NCBI RefSeq assembly: GCF_947855115.1
Contig: NZ_CANTZW010000004.1
Span: 1-64,000, forward strand
Direction of reading: 5' to 3'
Length of the DNA: 64,000 nt
Source: an uncultured Parabacteroides sp.
Lineage (GTDB): Bacteria; Bacteroidota; Bacteroidia; Bacteroidales; Tannerellaceae
Part shown: positions 8,813-19,024 of the stretch, piece after piece
Position numbering within the stretch: position 1 is the first letter of the stretch
How the letters are laid out: each line of letters begins with the position of its first letter
Program-made: the position numbers and the translations under genes
The notes under the pieces: model-generated
Told to the model about the DNA's origin: nothing
Database searches by the model: none
Seen by the model: only the letters and a program-made list of their open reading frames with translations

Positions 8813-10107
8813 ACTTTTGACTCTACAGTTATCGTTTCGACAGCCGATAGCGGATTATTCTCTTTCTCTCCCTCGACTGCCTGATTTATTGTCTCTCCGG
8901 ATGGTTCGCTGGAAGGACTCTCCGTGTCCTCCTCGTCCTCATCCTCATTTCCGATATTGGCACCAAAGCGACTTACGCTCAATATGATCCCGAAATAAAT
9001 GCAAGAAATTAGCGTCGACGTACCACCTCGACTCACCAACGGCATCGGCTGCCCGGTAACAGGCACTAAATTCACGGCTACCGCCATATTCGCCAAGGCT
9101 TGGACTACCACCAGCAACCCGCATCCCAACACTAGGAATTTCGGGAATGGCTTATCACATTTCCGGGCGATCATCCCGACCCGGACCAGTAGCATGATGT
9201 AAAGCAGTAACACGAAAATTCCCCCAACGATACCCAATTCCTCTATGATAATCGCATAGATAAAATCGGAATACGCCTGTGGCAGGAAGTCACGTTGTTG
9301 CCCATGTCCGGGCATCCGTCCTAATACACCACCCCGGGCGATGGCTATCTTCGCATGGGTCACCTGATAATTATCATCGGTTATCTTATATGTCCCGTTC
9401 TCGTCCAAGTTATCCTCGTTCCCGTCGAAGAAACGTTCCAAACGGCCTTGCCAAGTAACGAACCGATCCGGCAAATACTGGGTAATAGCAGCCGGCGTAA
9501 ACTTAAGTAATGCCAGGAACAACACTAACGCCAACATCAAAATACCCGCCAACCTCGCCAATTTCCCAAACGGTAATTGGCCGATAAACATCATCAGGAA
9601 ACAAACTCCAAACAACATAAAAGCTGTCGAGAAGTTCTCCGGTAGGATCAAGACACAAGTCGCCCCCACCCCAATCAGTATATACTTAAAAATCTGGTTC
9701 TCCGTTAACTTTCCCCGCTTACTAAGCAAGAAGGCGACAAAGACGACACAAGCCAGTTTCCCAAACTCCGAAGGCTGGAACTGTATCCCCATGATCTCCA
9801 GCCATCGATGCGCATCATTGGCATCCACACCGATAAAGGGTGTCACGATCAGCATCAGCATCGAGACCGGCAGCAATATAATAAACGCGGAGAAGAACCG
9901 GCACGGTATATTATGCAACAACAATACCATGACGAAACCTCCCAGTAAAAACGTGGCGTGGCGTACGATAGGCGCCCAGTGATTCGCATTCTTATAAGCG
10001 ATCGTACTGGTCGCGCTGAACACCTCTACCACCGATATAAGACATAGGAACATGAAAATGATCCATATCACCCGGTCGCCCTTAAACAGTTTACTCGCCA
10101 GATCCAT
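8809..10107 (-). CDS. ftsW: FtsW, SEDS peptidoglycan glycosyltransferase
   Basis: A 432-residue SEDS-family membrane protein, the septal glycan polymerase that works with the PBP made by ftsI. About ten hydrophobic helices are visible, with the conserved HRWLEIMGIQFQPSEFGKL segment (about residues 100-118) and the MPLVSRGGTS motif near residue 360. The C-terminus is an unusually acidic cytoplasmic tail (EDEDEEDTESPSSEPSGE and beyond). Cluster position between murD and murG fits FtsW rather than RodA. Confidence 0.95.
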   Translation of the reverse strand: MDLASKLFKGDRVIWIIFMFLCLISVVEVFSATSTIAYKNANHWAPIVRHATFLLGGFVMVLLLHNIPCRFFSAFIILLPVSMLMLIVTPFIGVDANDAHRWLEIMGIQFQPSEFGKLACVVFVAFLLSKRGKLTENQIFKYILIGVGATCVLILPENFSTAFMLFGVCFLMMFIGQLPFGKLARLAGILMLALVLFLALLKFTPAAITQYLPDRFVTWQGRLERFFDGNEDNLDENGTYKITDDNYQVTHAKIAIARGGVLGRMPGHGQQRDFLPQAYSDFIYAIIIEELGIVGGIFVLLLYIMLLVRVGMIARKCDKPFPKFLVLGCGLLVVVQALANMAVAVNLVPVTGQPMPLVSRGGTSTLISCIYFGIILSVSRFGANIGNEDEDEEDTESPSSEPSGETINQAVEGEKENNPLSAVETITVESKV

Positions 10108-10118
10108 TTTATCTCTTA

Positions 10119-11456
10119 TTACAAATTACGCACGCAAGCCTTAAACTGGTCACCCCGATCCTCATAGCTCTTGAACAGGTCGAAGCTAGCACAGCAAGGA
10201 GAGAGCAATACCGTATCTCCCTTATGAGCCATCTTATAAGCTTTCGTCACAGCCTCTTCCATCGATCGGGCATCTTCTATATGTGCGACTTTCCCATCGA
10301 AGAAGGCATGCAATTTAGTGTTGTCCACGCCCAAGAAGATTAATGAATGCACCTTCTTCTTCACAAGTTCCTCGATCTCCGAGTAATCATTTCCCTTATC
10401 CGTACCTCCCAAGATCAATACGAGCGGAGTCGTCATGCTCTGCAAGGCATACCAACAAGAGTTTACGTTCGTAGCTTTCGAGTCATTGATATAATCAACG
10501 CCACGCACGCGAAGCACCTTTTCCAAACGGTGCTCAACACCCGTGAAATCACTGAGTGAGGCACGTATCTTCTCATCATGAATGTCCACGATCTTGGACG
10601 CTATACCTGAAGCCAAAGAGTTATACAGGTTATGCGTACCAGTCAATGCCAATAGGTCTTGTTCCATCGTAAATGTTCCGTTTGCCGTTTCAATAACTAC
10701 TTGATTATTTTCCGTATATCCCTTCACGCCGTTCTCATGTGTCTCGGCGAATGGGTAAAGAGTAGCCTCCGGATGCCGTTTGGCGATCTCACGGGCTATG
10801 ATCGGGTCATCGTTCCAGAAAATGAAGGCATCGCCTTTCGTCTGGTTTTGCAAGATGCGGAACTTTGCGTCTATATAGTTCTGCATCTCATAGTTATAAC
10901 GGTCCAGATGATCCGGTGTTATGTTCAATAAAATAGCGATATCTGCCTTAAAGTCGTACATATTGTCCAGTTGGAAACTGCTCAACTCAATCACGTAGAC
11001 CGCATGAGGGTCTTCCGCTACTTGAAGCGCCAAGCTGTTACCTACATTCCCGGCCAAACCCACGTCTACTCCTGCTTCTTTCAGGATATGATACGTAAGC
11101 ATCGTCGTTGTCGTCTTGCCGTTACTTCCCGTGATGCAGATCATCTTCGCATCCGTATAACGCCCCGCAAACTCGATTTCGGAGATGATCGGTGTACCTT
11201 GCTTTTTCAGCGACTGTATGATAGGAGCCTTATCGGGAATACCCGGGCTCTTGACTATCTCGTCGGCATTCAAGATGTCGGCTTCGGTATGCTGTCCTTC
11301 TTCCCAACGAATCCCGTGGTTGTCCAGCATCTCCTTATACTTAGGTTTGATAGACGATTTATCGGACACGAACACATCGAATCCTCTCGCCTTCGCCAAG
11401 ACAGCGGCTCCCGTGCCACTCTCACCGGCCCCTAATATAACCATTCTCTTACTCAT
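10119..11456 (-). CDS. murD: UDP-N-acetylmuramoylalanine--D-glutamate ligase MurD
   Basis: A 445-residue Mur ligase that adds D-glutamate to UDP-MurNAc-L-Ala. The N-terminal loop LGAGESGTGAAVLAK is near residues 8-22, the ATP loop ITGSNGKTTTTM near 107-118, and the C-terminal SPCCASFDLFKSYEDRGD segment near 418-435 is a MurD hallmark. The gene is 4 bases after mraY and 11 bases before ftsW, so it lies inside the operon. Confidence 0.97.
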   Translation of the reverse strand: MSKRMVILGAGESGTGAAVLAKARGFDVFVSDKSSIKPKYKEMLDNHGIRWEEGQHTEADILNADEIVKSPGIPDKAPIIQSLKKQGTPIISEIEFAGRYTDAKMICITGSNGKTTTTMLTYHILKEAGVDVGLAGNVGNSLALQVAEDPHAVYVIELSSFQLDNMYDFKADIAILLNITPDHLDRYNYEMQNYIDAKFRILQNQTKGDAFIFWNDDPIIAREIAKRHPEATLYPFAETHENGVKGYTENNQVVIETANGTFTMEQDLLALTGTHNLYNSLASGIASKIVDIHDEKIRASLSDFTGVEHRLEKVLRVRGVDYINDSKATNVNSCWYALQSMTTPLVLILGGTDKGNDYSEIEELVKKKVHSLIFLGVDNTKLHAFFDGKVAHIEDARSMEEAVTKAYKMAHKGDTVLLSPCCASFDLFKSYEDRGDQFKACVRNL

Positions 11457-11460
11457 CTTT

Positions 11461-12720
11461 TTATCTCATCTTTAACGTAACTATCGTCATAACAGCCAGA
11501 ATAATACCGATCAACCAGAAGCGAACCACGATTTTCGATTCTGGCACGACATTGAACGGTTTCTGGATCAACGCTTGTATACCCGCATTTCCCGGTTTCT
11601 GGAAATGGTGGTGCAAAGGGGCCATCTTGAAAATACGGCGACCTTCCCCATACTTCTTCTTCGTATATTTAAAGTAGGCCACTTGCAACATGACCGATAT
11701 ATTCTCCACCAAGAAAATACCACAAAGGATCGGTATCAACAGCTCCTTACGGATGATGATCGCAAAAACGGCGATGATACCTCCCAAGGTCAGACTTCCC
11801 GTGTCTCCCATAAATACCTGGGCCGGATACGAGTTGTACCATAAGAAGCCGACTGTCGCTCCGATAAAGGCAGCGGCATAAACCACCAACTCCTCCGCAC
11901 CGGGTATAAACATGATATTCAAGAACGAGGCGAACTCAAAGTGAGACGACATATAAGCCAAAATACCAAGCGCCACTCCGATGATAGCCGATGTCCCGGC
12001 AGCCAAACCGTCCAGTCCATCCGTCATATTAGCTCCGTTCGACACGGCGGTCACCACGAAGATCACCATCAGTACGAATACCAGCCATGCGGCCTCTTCC
12101 TTATAATCGCCCGCCCAGTTCACCAAGTTGGCGTAATCGAAATTATTGTTTTTCAAGAACGGGATGGTAGTTTTTGTCGATTTGGTCTCCACCGCATGGT
12201 AACGTACCTCCTCGATCACGTTATCATGGCGCACCTCCATATTCTCCTTGATCACCACGTCCGGGCTCATAAACAACACCAAGCCAACGATCAGGCCCAA
12301 TCCGACCTGACCAACGATCTTGAAACGCCCGTGCATACCCTCCTTGTTCTTCTTGAACACCTTGATATAATCGTCCGCAAATCCCAAAGCCCCCAACCAG
12401 ACCGTTGTCACCAACATCAATATCACATAGATATTATTTAGCTTGGCACACAGCAAAGTAGGGATCAATATAGCGATAATAATGATAATACCTCCCATCG
12501 TCGGCGTTCCCTTCTTACTCATCTGGCCCTCCAATCCCAGTTCTCTCACCGTCTCGCCGATCTGCAACATTTGCAACTTATCGATGATACGCCGACCGAT
12601 CGCCGTAGAGATAAACAAAGATAAGATCAAGGCCAAACCCGATCGGAAAGATACGTACTTAAACATACCCGCTCCCGGGAAATCCAACTGATCCAAATAA
12701 TTAAAAAGATAATACAGCAT
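11461..12720 (-). CDS. mraY: MraY, phospho-MurNAc-pentapeptide translocase
   Basis: A 419-residue polytopic membrane enzyme that makes lipid I from UDP-MurNAc-pentapeptide and undecaprenyl phosphate. The catalytic DD pair is in [26 protein letters not shown] carries the magnesium-binding aspartates, and HHHFQ is near the C-terminus. A longer frame opens at 12759, but family proteins begin [11 protein letters not shown] and the extra 13 residues come from the hairpin-rich spacer after murE, so I use the ATG at 12720. A large periplasmic insertion (roughly residues 130-195) is longer than in E. coli MraY, as is common in Bacteroidetes. Confidence 0.95.
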   Translation of the reverse strand: MLYYLFNYLDQLDFPGAGMFKYVSFRSGLALILSLFISTAIGRRIIDKLQMLQIGETVRELGLEGQMSKKGTPTMGGIIIIIAILIPTLLCAKLNNIYVILMLVTTVWLGALGFADDYIKVFKKNKEGMHGRFKIVGQVGLGLIVGLVLFMSPDVVIKENMEVRHDNVIEEVRYHAVETKSTKTTIPFLKNNNFDYANLVNWAGDYKEEAAWLVFVLMVIFVVTAVSNGANMTDGLDGLAAGTSAIIGVALGILAYMSSHFEFASFLNIMFIPGAEELVVYAAAFIGATVGFLWYNSYPAQVFMGDTGSLTLGGIIAVFAIIIRKELLIPILCGIFLVENISVMLQVAYFKYTKKKYGEGRRIFKMAPLHHHFQKPGNAGIQALIQKPFNVVPESKIVVRFWLIGIILAVMTIVTLKMR

Positions 12721-12744
12721 AAAAACTATGTTTTTTAGTTGATA

Positions 12745-12801
12745 GTTGACAAATGGCAATTAAATATCGCTAAGCGCAACTGCCACTTATCAATTGTCAA
12801 C
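12745..12801 (-). repeat. Hairpin-forming spacer between murE and mraY
   Basis: An imperfect inverted repeat: GTTGACAAATGGCA (12745-12758) pairs with the strand 12781-12801, leaving a 7-base bulge. It lies in the only sizeable gap (76 bases) inside the cluster and overlaps the murE stop. It has no T-run on the minus strand, so it looks more like an RNA processing or stability element than a terminator. The TCAATTGTCAAC-type sequence resembles dispersed intergenic repeats of Bacteroidetes (recall only). Confidence 0.5.
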
Positions 12802-14248
12802 CATTAAAGATTTCTTTTATCGTCTCCCGATCATCAAAATGATGTTTCACCCCCTTGATCTCCTGATAATCTTCATGTCCTTTTCCGGCGACAAGGATCA
12901 CGTCTCCCTTCTTTGCCAACATCGTGGCGGTCTTGATCGCTTGCGCACGATCCGTGATACATAAGGTACGTTCCATATCCATTTTCGTCAATCCGGCCAC
13001 CATGTCTTTAATGATCTCATCCGGTTCCTCAAAGCGCGGGTTATCGGAGGTAAGGATTACCTGATCACTCAGCTTGACGGCCTCTTTCGCCATCAACGGG
13101 CGCTTTCCCTTATCTCGGTTTCCTCCGGCCCCCACAACGGTAATGATACGTCCTTTCCCGTCCAGTACCTCATGGATACCATTCAATACGTTCGTCAAGG
13201 CATCCGGTGTGTGAGCGTAATCCACGATCGCCGTATAACCGAGCGGAGACTGGATCGTCTCGAACCGGCCGGATACAGAGCGAAGCGTACTCAACACGAC
13301 CAGCACCTCCTCGGGATCTTTCCCCAAAGAAACCGCGGCACCGTATACGGCCAGTAAATTATAAGCATTGAAACGTCCCACGAAATGTACCATAACCTCC
13401 CGACCGTTAATAATCAAGTCCGTACCTTCGAAATGAGATTCCAATATTTTCCCCTTGAAATCGGCCAAGGTACGCAAGGAATATGTCAACTTCTTCGCCT
13501 TCGTATTCTGCAACATCACCAAGCCGGACTTATCATCGGCATTCGTCAAGGCGAAAGCCCCGGCAGGCAGGTCATCGAAAAATTTCTTCTTCGCCTTCAA
13601 GTAATTCTCCACGGTTTTATGATAATCCAAATGATCGCGAGTCAGGTTCGTGAAAATCCCCCCGTCGAAAGACAAGCCGCTGATACGCCGCTGATCGATC
13701 GAATGAGAGCTAACCTCCATAAAAGCATACTCGCATCCGGCCTCTACCATCCGGGCCATCAAGGAATGAAGCGTAAGTGGGTCCGGAGTCGTATGATCCG
13801 TAGGTATCGCCTCGCCATCTATATAATTACATACCGTGGAAAGCAATCCCACTTTATGTCCCATCTTCCTGAACATCTCATATAACAAAGTAGCGATCGT
13901 AGTCTTCCCGTTCGTACCCGTCACACCTACCAATACCAGTTTCCGAGAAGGATCGCCATACCAGCGAGATACCAAAAGCCCCAAGGCCTCTGCCGAATCC
14001 CTCACCACGATAAACGAGCATTTCCCCTCCAAACCGGCGGGAACCTCCTCGCATACGATAGCGACAGCTCCCTTCTCTATAGCGCTATCTATATAAGCAT
14101 GGCCATCCACGGCCGTACCCCTCACCGCAACAAACAAAGACCCTCCCGTCACCCGGCGGGAATCCGACTGAATATTCGTGATATCCACATTATCCGCTCC
14201 CATCAACTCGGGAGTTTCCAACGCACCGATTAAATCTCTTAGTTCCAT
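12797..14248 (-). CDS. murE: MurE, UDP-MurNAc-tripeptide ligase, meso-DAP type
   Basis: A 483-residue Mur ligase that adds the third stem-peptide residue. The ATP loop [18 protein letters not shown] is near residues 107-124. The substrate-choosing motif is DNPR, in [14 protein letters not shown] near residue 405. DNPR binds meso-diaminopimelate, while lysine-type enzymes differ here, so this organism should have DAP-type peptidoglycan. The end of the gene runs into the hairpin spacer before mraY; the start is 2 bases after the ftsI stop. Confidence 0.97.
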   Translation of the reverse strand: MELRDLIGALETPELMGADNVDITNIQSDSRRVTGGSLFVAVRGTAVDGHAYIDSAIEKGAVAIVCEEVPAGLEGKCSFIVVRDSAEALGLLVSRWYGDPSRKLVLVGVTGTNGKTTIATLLYEMFRKMGHKVGLLSTVCNYIDGEAIPTDHTTPDPLTLHSLMARMVEAGCEYAFMEVSSHSIDQRRISGLSFDGGIFTNLTRDHLDYHKTVENYLKAKKKFFDDLPAGAFALTNADDKSGLVMLQNTKAKKLTYSLRTLADFKGKILESHFEGTDLIINGREVMVHFVGRFNAYNLLAVYGAAVSLGKDPEEVLVVLSTLRSVSGRFETIQSPLGYTAIVDYAHTPDALTNVLNGIHEVLDGKGRIITVVGAGGNRDKGKRPLMAKEAVKLSDQVILTSDNPRFEEPDEIIKDMVAGLTKMDMERTLCITDRAQAIKTATMLAKKGDVILVAGKGHEDYQEIKGVKHHFDDRETIKEIFNG

Positions 14249-14250
14249 AC

Positions 14251-16452
14251 TTATTTCAATGTTAATAATACGGTCTGCCCCTTAGACACTCGCTGCCCCG
14301 GCAAGACACTCTGCGATACGACTCGCCCGGCTCCCGACAAGGATACACGCAAGCCCGCCTGCTCTAACAAGAAAACCGCATCTTTAGCCCCCATGCCGAC
14401 CACCCGGGGAACCAATCCCTCGCGAATCGTCAGATCGCTCAAATTCACCTTATTTTCCTCTCGACCGGCAGAAGCTACCACCCATTTTGTTTCCAAGCTA
14501 TCCGTATCTGCCTTAATATCCAATTCATCCAATACGCCTTCTACCGCTTTCAGATCACCACCTTTCACACGAGGCACCATCACGGCCATCGAATCCCGTT
14601 CCATATCCAAGACATCGAACGACATATGGCTGGCGTATATCTTCTCAGCGATCGCACGGACTACCCCCCCCGACATCGTACCACCCGAAGGATAACCGAT
14701 ACGGGGACGACGTATCACCACGATACAAGAATATTTCGGATGATCAGCCGGGAAATAGCCACAGAAAGAGACTTGGTGCCCGCTCGTACGGTAGACTCCA
14801 CCCGTAGCGATCTGCGCCGTACCGGTCTTCCCGGCAATCCGGACAATATCCGAATGGACCGCTTTACCGGTTCCTTTCTCCACGACTCCCAGCAACATAT
14901 CTTTTATCACCGCCAACGTATGATCCGAGCAGATCGAAGGGTTGATTACCTCCGTGGAGAAACTCTGCACGGTCTTGCCATTATGCAAGATCTCCTTCGT
15001 AAACATCGGGCGAACCATTTTCCCGTCGTTCGCAATCGCGTTGAAAAACGCCAATGTGTTGATCGGCGGCACCTGCGTCTCGTAACCGAACGACATCCAA
15101 GGCAAGGTTGTCTTAGACCAATAACGGGTCGTATCGTCCGGGCGGCGTATCTTGGCACGCCCCGCTCCCGGTATCTCCAAGCGAAGGTCCGCATTCATAC
15201 CGATACGGTACAGACCTTCCACAAACTTCGTCGGGTTATCCGCATAGCCTTTCAAGATCGTCTTGGCCACACCGATATTGGAGGAGTACCAAATCGCCTG
15301 CTCCACCGAGATACGCCCGTATCCCCCTTTATTCATATTATGGTCCGTCATGCGGGCTCCTTTATACATATATATGCCATTGCCTACATCGACCGTATCT
15401 CCCGGATTACATAATCCATCCTCTAAAGCTACCATGATGGAGGCTACCTTGAAAGTAGAACCCGGCTCGATCTCGTCCGCCACGGCATGGTTCTTTGTCT
15501 CTCCATATACGCCCTCGCGGATACGGCCCATATTCGTAATCGCCTTGACCTCTCCGGTCTCGACCTCCATCACGACCGCCGTTCCTGACTCGGCATCGAT
15601 CGCCTTCAATTTATCGACCAGCGACTTCTCCGTTATATCCTGTATATTGATATCGATCGTGGTACGGATGTCCATACCATCTACCGGCTCCACCTCGATC
15701 ACGTTCGTCCAGCCTCCACCGACACGGCGTACGGAGCTTAACCCGGCCTGCCCCCGCAGGAGCGAGTCATACTGTAATTCCAGCCCGTTCTTACCTTTCG
15801 TAGTCCCCCCTTCCTCAATCTCTCCGTAGATATCACCGATCGTACGAGACGCCAAGGTCCCGAAAGGTTTCTGCCGCTGTACCATCTCTTTCGTATAAAA
15901 ACCGCTCTTATAACGCCCTAAGCGAAAGAACGGGAACTTGCGGATCTCCTTCAAGTCCGAGTAAGAGACCTTCCCCGCATAGACCGGAAACTGGCGACTC
16001 TTGCCACTCAGCCCTTTCAATAGATAAGCCTTATAGCCCGCCGGCGTACGATCCTTCAATTTACGGGAAAGATAAAAAGCTAACGAGTCTACCCCGTTCC
16101 TTTTTGACATCTTGAACGTATCCCGCCAATTATACTTTGCATCCTTGGCCGGGCTATACGCCTCTGCCCTAAAATCGATATACATATAATAGCGAGGTAC
16201 GCTGGTGGCCATCAGCTTACCGTCCGACGAATAGATATTGCCTCGTCCCGGCAATACCAAGCGGTTCGGTCGTTTCTGGCTCTCGGCTACCTTCAACCAT
16301 TTATCTCTCTCCACGAAGGCCGTATCGAAGGCACGAAACAGTATCCCTACAGCCACAAGCCCCAACAATAGCACTACCACGAAGTAACAGAATAAAATCC
16401 GGCTACTTTTAGGCTCTACCTCCCTTGGTTCGTTTTCTTCAGACATACCCAT
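14251..16452 (-). CDS. ftsI: Penicillin-binding protein, septal transpeptidase (FtsI/PBP2-3) with PASTA domain
   Basis: A 733-residue class B PBP that crosslinks septal peptidoglycan. One membrane helix (about residues 18-41) is followed by the PBP dimerisation domain and the transpeptidase domain, with STFK at 332-335, SSN at 390-392 and KTG at 541-543. A single PASTA domain (about 672-733) closes the protein, a feature more familiar from Gram-positive PBPs and Spo-type proteins but usual in Bacteroidetes FtsI. The start is 12 bases after ftsL; the ATG two codons inside is also possible. Confidence 0.95.
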   Translation of the reverse strand: MGMSEENEPREVEPKSSRILFCYFVVVLLLGLVAVGILFRAFDTAFVERDKWLKVAESQKRPNRLVLPGRGNIYSSDGKLMATSVPRYYMYIDFRAEAYSPAKDAKYNWRDTFKMSKRNGVDSLAFYLSRKLKDRTPAGYKAYLLKGLSGKSRQFPVYAGKVSYSDLKEIRKFPFFRLGRYKSGFYTKEMVQRQKPFGTLASRTIGDIYGEIEEGGTTKGKNGLELQYDSLLRGQAGLSSVRRVGGGWTNVIEVEPVDGMDIRTTIDINIQDITEKSLVDKLKAIDAESGTAVVMEVETGEVKAITNMGRIREGVYGETKNHAVADEIEPGSTFKVASIMVALEDGLCNPGDTVDVGNGIYMYKGARMTDHNMNKGGYGRISVEQAIWYSSNIGVAKTILKGYADNPTKFVEGLYRIGMNADLRLEIPGAGRAKIRRPDDTTRYWSKTTLPWMSFGYETQVPPINTLAFFNAIANDGKMVRPMFTKEILHNGKTVQSFSTEVINPSICSDHTLAVIKDMLLGVVEKGTGKAVHSDIVRIAGKTGTAQIATGGVYRTSGHQVSFCGYFPADHPKYSCIVVIRRPRIGYPSGGTMSGGVVRAIAEKIYASHMSFDVLDMERDSMAVMVPRVKGGDLKAVEGVLDELDIKADTDSLETKWVVASAGREENKVNLSDLTIREGLVPRVVGMGAKDAVFLLEQAGLRVSLSGAGRVVSQSVLPGQRVSKGQTVLLTLK

Positions 16453-16464
16453 TTATACTTTATC

Positions 16465-16818
16465 TCACTTATACAACTCATAAGGAGGGGTTTTCGCTCC
16501 CTCCAAGTCAATACCTTGTTCCTCAATTAACAACTCGATCTGCGACTGCCGACTATTGCCCGTCAACTCGGACGAGATCGACAGCGCCTCGAAACGTACA
16601 TCCCTCAGCTGTTGTTGCAACCGGTCGATCTCACGCAACTTTTGCATGCACGTATACCGGTTACCGATAAAGAAAAACGCCAATACGACAACCAGCACGA
16701 TCATGCGTGTATGCCTTAGGATGAAATCCTCCTTCAGGATACCACCGCCAAGTATATACCAAAACGAGAGGCGTTTCTCCTTCTTCCTCGTTTTCTTACG
16801 TTGCCCGTTCTCTTCCAT
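16465..16818 (-). CDS. ftsL: FtsL-like divisome protein
   Basis: A 117-residue bitopic protein: a basic N-terminal cytoplasmic part, one membrane helix (about residues 37-54), then a coiled-coil stretch rich in L, R and Q (about 58-85). This layout and the place between rsmH and ftsI match FtsL, which bridges FtsQ/FtsB to FtsW/FtsI. Sequence conservation in this family is low, so similarity alone would not identify it. Bacteroidetes copies are often annotated only as FtsL-like hypothetical proteins. Confidence 0.85.
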   Translation of the reverse strand: MEENGQRKKTRKKEKRLSFWYILGGGILKEDFILRHTRMIVLVVVLAFFFIGNRYTCMQKLREIDRLQQQLRDVRFEALSISSELTGNSRQSQIELLIEEQGIDLEGAKTPPYELYK

Positions 16819-16835
16819 ATAAATATAATCCTCCT

Positions 16836-17753
16836 TTACACCTTCTCTGCGATTCTCAGCTTAGCGCTCCGGGAACGGGGGTTCCGCTCCACCTCCTCGT
16901 CTGCCGGGACGATTACCTTATTATTGACCAAGCGGAAAGGCGATTGCACGTTCCCGAAGAAATCCTGCTCGCATTTCCCCTCGAAATTACCAGTCTTCAA
17001 AAAGTTCTTCACCAAGCGGTCTTCCAAGGAATGGTAGGTGATAACCACCAAACGTCCTCCCGGCCTCAACACCCGTAAGGAACTTTGCAACATCTCTCTC
17101 AGCGCCCTCATCTCATCGTTCACCTCGATACGAAGTGCCTGAAAGACTTGCGCCAAGAATTTCTTTTCCTTATCTTTTCCCGTAAACGGCTTGACCACCT
17201 CCAGGAAATCCCCGATCGTCTCGATCTTCCTTGTCTCGCGGGCTTTCACCAGCACAGACGCCAACTTCCGCGCCACCTTCAACTCGCCATACAGATAAAA
17301 CACGTCGGCCAACGCCTCTGCCGTATAGTTATTCACGACATCGGCGGCGGTCTGCCCGGCACGTGCGTTCATCCGCATATCCAAGGCCCCGTCGAAACGG
17401 AAAGAGAAACCGCGCTCCTTATCGTCGAAATGATGGGAAGAAACACCCAAGTCTGCCAACAGACCGTCTATCTTCCCACATTCTCCGTAGTAACGCATAA
17501 AATTATATAAATAACGGAAATTGCTGCGCACGAAAGTGAATCGTGGGTCTACCGGGATATTATGCTCGGCATCCTCGTCTTGGTCGAAGCCGTAAAGCTC
17601 GCCCTCGCTGCCCAGCCGTCTTAAGATCTCGCGGGAATGGCCTCCACCGCCAAACGTAACATCCACGTAAATCCCGTCGGGACGGATATCCAATCCCTCC
17701 AAGCTTTCTCGCAGCATTACCGGTACGTGATAGCAACTATCTTTTTCTTCCAT
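16836..17753 (-). CDS. rsmH: RsmH, 16S rRNA (cytosine-1402-N4)-methyltransferase
   Basis: A 305-residue SAM-dependent enzyme that N4-methylates C1402 in the decoding centre of 16S rRNA. HVPVMLRESLEGL near residues 9-21, VDVTFGGGGHS near 30-40 and LADLGVSSHHFDD near 99-111 are family signatures. It is the first gene of the cluster. In many bacteria mraZ comes just before it, but the 434 bases upstream hold no mraZ frame. RsmI, which modifies the 2'-O of the same nucleotide, is encoded at 26063-26767. Confidence 0.97.
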   Translation of the reverse strand: MEEKDSCYHVPVMLRESLEGLDIRPDGIYVDVTFGGGGHSREILRRLGSEGELYGFDQDEDAEHNIPVDPRFTFVRSNFRYLYNFMRYYGECGKIDGLLADLGVSSHHFDDKERGFSFRFDGALDMRMNARAGQTAADVVNNYTAEALADVFYLYGELKVARKLASVLVKARETRKIETIGDFLEVVKPFTGKDKEKKFLAQVFQALRIEVNDEMRALREMLQSSLRVLRPGGRLVVITYHSLEDRLVKNFLKTGNFEGKCEQDFFGNVQSPFRLVNNKVIVPADEEVERNPRSRSAKLRIAEKV

Positions 17754-17987
17754 TCGTCGTTCTTACGTTAAACTTCCTCTTAAACAAAGCGTCGTACTCC
17801 TTTGATACGCACATACATGCCTTATCGGTGGGTAAAAGTACACATTTCAAAAATTACCCGCCAACATTTATATAAGAAAAGTAGGAAAAAGTTATCAACA
17901 GGTCGTTAACCCTTAGCTTTTTCACCCTTATTTCCTAAGTTTTTCACCGGCCTCCGCCAGCCTGTCCACCCTTTCATATGAATCGTC

Positions 17988-18042
17988 TACCATCCGTTGG
18001 ATGATTGTTCGACAGATGGCGCAGATCATCCAACGGATGGTA
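17988..18042. repeat. 18-base perfect inverted repeat
   Basis: Arms 17988-18005 and 18025-18042 are exact reverse complements (core ACCATCCGTTGGATGAT), separated by 19 bases. It has no T-run on either side, so it is not an ordinary terminator. It lies about 120 bases upstream of the glsA -7 box and about 150 bases upstream of the candidate cluster promoter. It could be a dimeric operator, an RNA hairpin or a remnant of a small repeat element. Confidence 0.75.
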
Positions 18043-18159
18043 TATCATCTATACTTAAGTCCCCAAAGGCTAACGTATCGGGTAGTAGGGAAAAAGCCAA
18101 GATCGCTGGCGAAAAAGCAAAAACTTCCTTTAAACCTCTCTCTTTTTAATTATAAACTT

Positions 18160-18167
18160 TATCTTTG
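18160..18167 (+). promoter_or_regulatory. glsA promoter, -7 box
   Basis: TATCTTTG is an exact match to the Bacteroidetes -7 consensus TAnnTTTG. Transcription would start near 18174, about 14 bases before the glsA ATG. No clear -33 TTTG lies at the expected distance. Confidence 0.7.
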
Positions 18168-18187
18168 CCCCCGACAAGCTTAGATAG

Positions 18188-19012
18188 ATGGCAAAACAAG
18201 GTGTAACAAAGATAGATATCAAGAAAGTATTGGCACAAAAAGCGCCTAAGGCGTTGCGCAAGATCCCGGGATTTATCGTGGATTACTTGATTCGCACGGT
18301 TCATCAAGAGGAGCTAAATGATATATTAGCCCGCTACCACGACAAGGAAGGGGTAGATTTCATGCGTGAGCTTATCGGTTATTTTGATCTTACCCTCGAT
18401 CTGGTACACGAGGAAAACATCCCGACCGAAGGCCGTTATATCTTCGCCTCCAATCATCCGCTCGGGGGGTTGGACGGTATCTGTCTCTCCGCTGTCATCG
18501 GTTCCCGGTTCCAAGGGCGTATCAAATATCCTGTCAACGACTTGTTGCTTTATCTTTCCAACCTGAAATCCATCTTTGTCCCGATCAATAAACACGGTGC
18601 CCAAGGGAAGGACAACGCTCGAATGCTGGAAGAGGCTTTCGCCTCGGACAACCAGATCATCACATTCCCCGCCGGGTTATGTTCCCGTAAGATCAGCGGG
18701 AAGATACAAGACATGGAGTGGAAGAAATCGTTCATCCAAAAGGCGGTGCAATACAAGCGGGATATCGTGCCGGTCTATTTCGACGGGAGGAATTCCAACT
18801 TCTTCTACAACCTCGCCCGGATACGCAAGGCGCTGGGCATAAAAATGAATTACGAGATGATCTATTTGCCGGACGAGATGTTCCGGAGCAAGCATAAAAC
18901 CTTCCGGATTTACTTCGGGAAGCCTATCCCTTGGCAGACATTCGACAACAGCAAGAAACCCATCGAATGGGCCGAGTGGATGAAAAACATGGTATACAAA
19001 CTCAAGGACTAA
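18188..19012 (+). CDS. glsA: GlsA-type O-acyltransferase for glycine lipid (PlsC-like)
   Basis: A 274-residue acyltransferase of the PlsC/LPLAT superfamily. The catalytic motif is in SNHPLGGLDG (H90 to D96), one residue wider than the classical HX4D. The acyl-binding FPAGLCSRK block is near residues 160-168. In Bacteroides thetaiotaomicron GlsB N-acylates glycine and GlsA adds the second, ester-linked acyl chain, giving glycine lipids needed for stress survival. Adjacency to a GlsB-like gene 12 bases downstream supports the same role here. A generic lysophospholipid acyltransferase role is the alternative. It acts at the inner membrane. Confidence 0.85.
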   Translation: MAKQGVTKIDIKKVLAQKAPKALRKIPGFIVDYLIRTVHQEELNDILARYHDKEGVDFMRELIGYFDLTLDLVHEENIPTEGRYIFASNHPLGGLDGICLSAVIGSRFQGRIKYPVNDLLLYLSNLKSIFVPINKHGAQGKDNARMLEEAFASDNQIITFPAGLCSRKISGKIQDMEWKKSFIQKAVQYKRDIVPVYFDGRNSNFFYNLARIRKALGIKMNYEMIYLPDEMFRSKHKTFRIYFGKPIPWQTFDNSKKPIEWAEWMKNMVYKLKD

Positions 19013-19024
19013 CAGACGAAACAT

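Larger units (their letters stand above)
17754..18187. promoter_or_regulatory. Divergent control region between rsmH and glsA
   Basis: A 434-base gap that must drive the division cluster leftward and glsAB rightward. It holds an 18-base inverted repeat (listed separately) and a good glsA -7 box. On the minus strand TTG-N21-TACTTTTA (-7 box at 17833-17840) is a candidate cluster promoter with only a loose match. A 12-codon frame at 17780-17818 (minus) could be a leader peptide, but nothing supports it. No mraZ is present on either strand. Confidence 0.55.

Noticed and set aside
14626..15414. 262-codon open frame on the plus strand opposite ftsI
   Set aside because: It is a shadow of a GC-biased third-position pattern in ftsI, its product is rich in Arg, His and Thr, and it has no promoter box or family resemblance.
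17780..17818. 12-codon leader frame before rsmH (minus strand), possible remnant of mraZ or a leader peptide
   Set aside because: Too short to test, does not resemble the MraZ N-terminus, and no attenuator structure follows.
17891..17900. TTATCAACA, close to a DnaA box, upstream of rsmH
   Set aside because: A single near-match without clustering, AT-rich unwinding region or dnaA/dnaN nearby; expected by chance.
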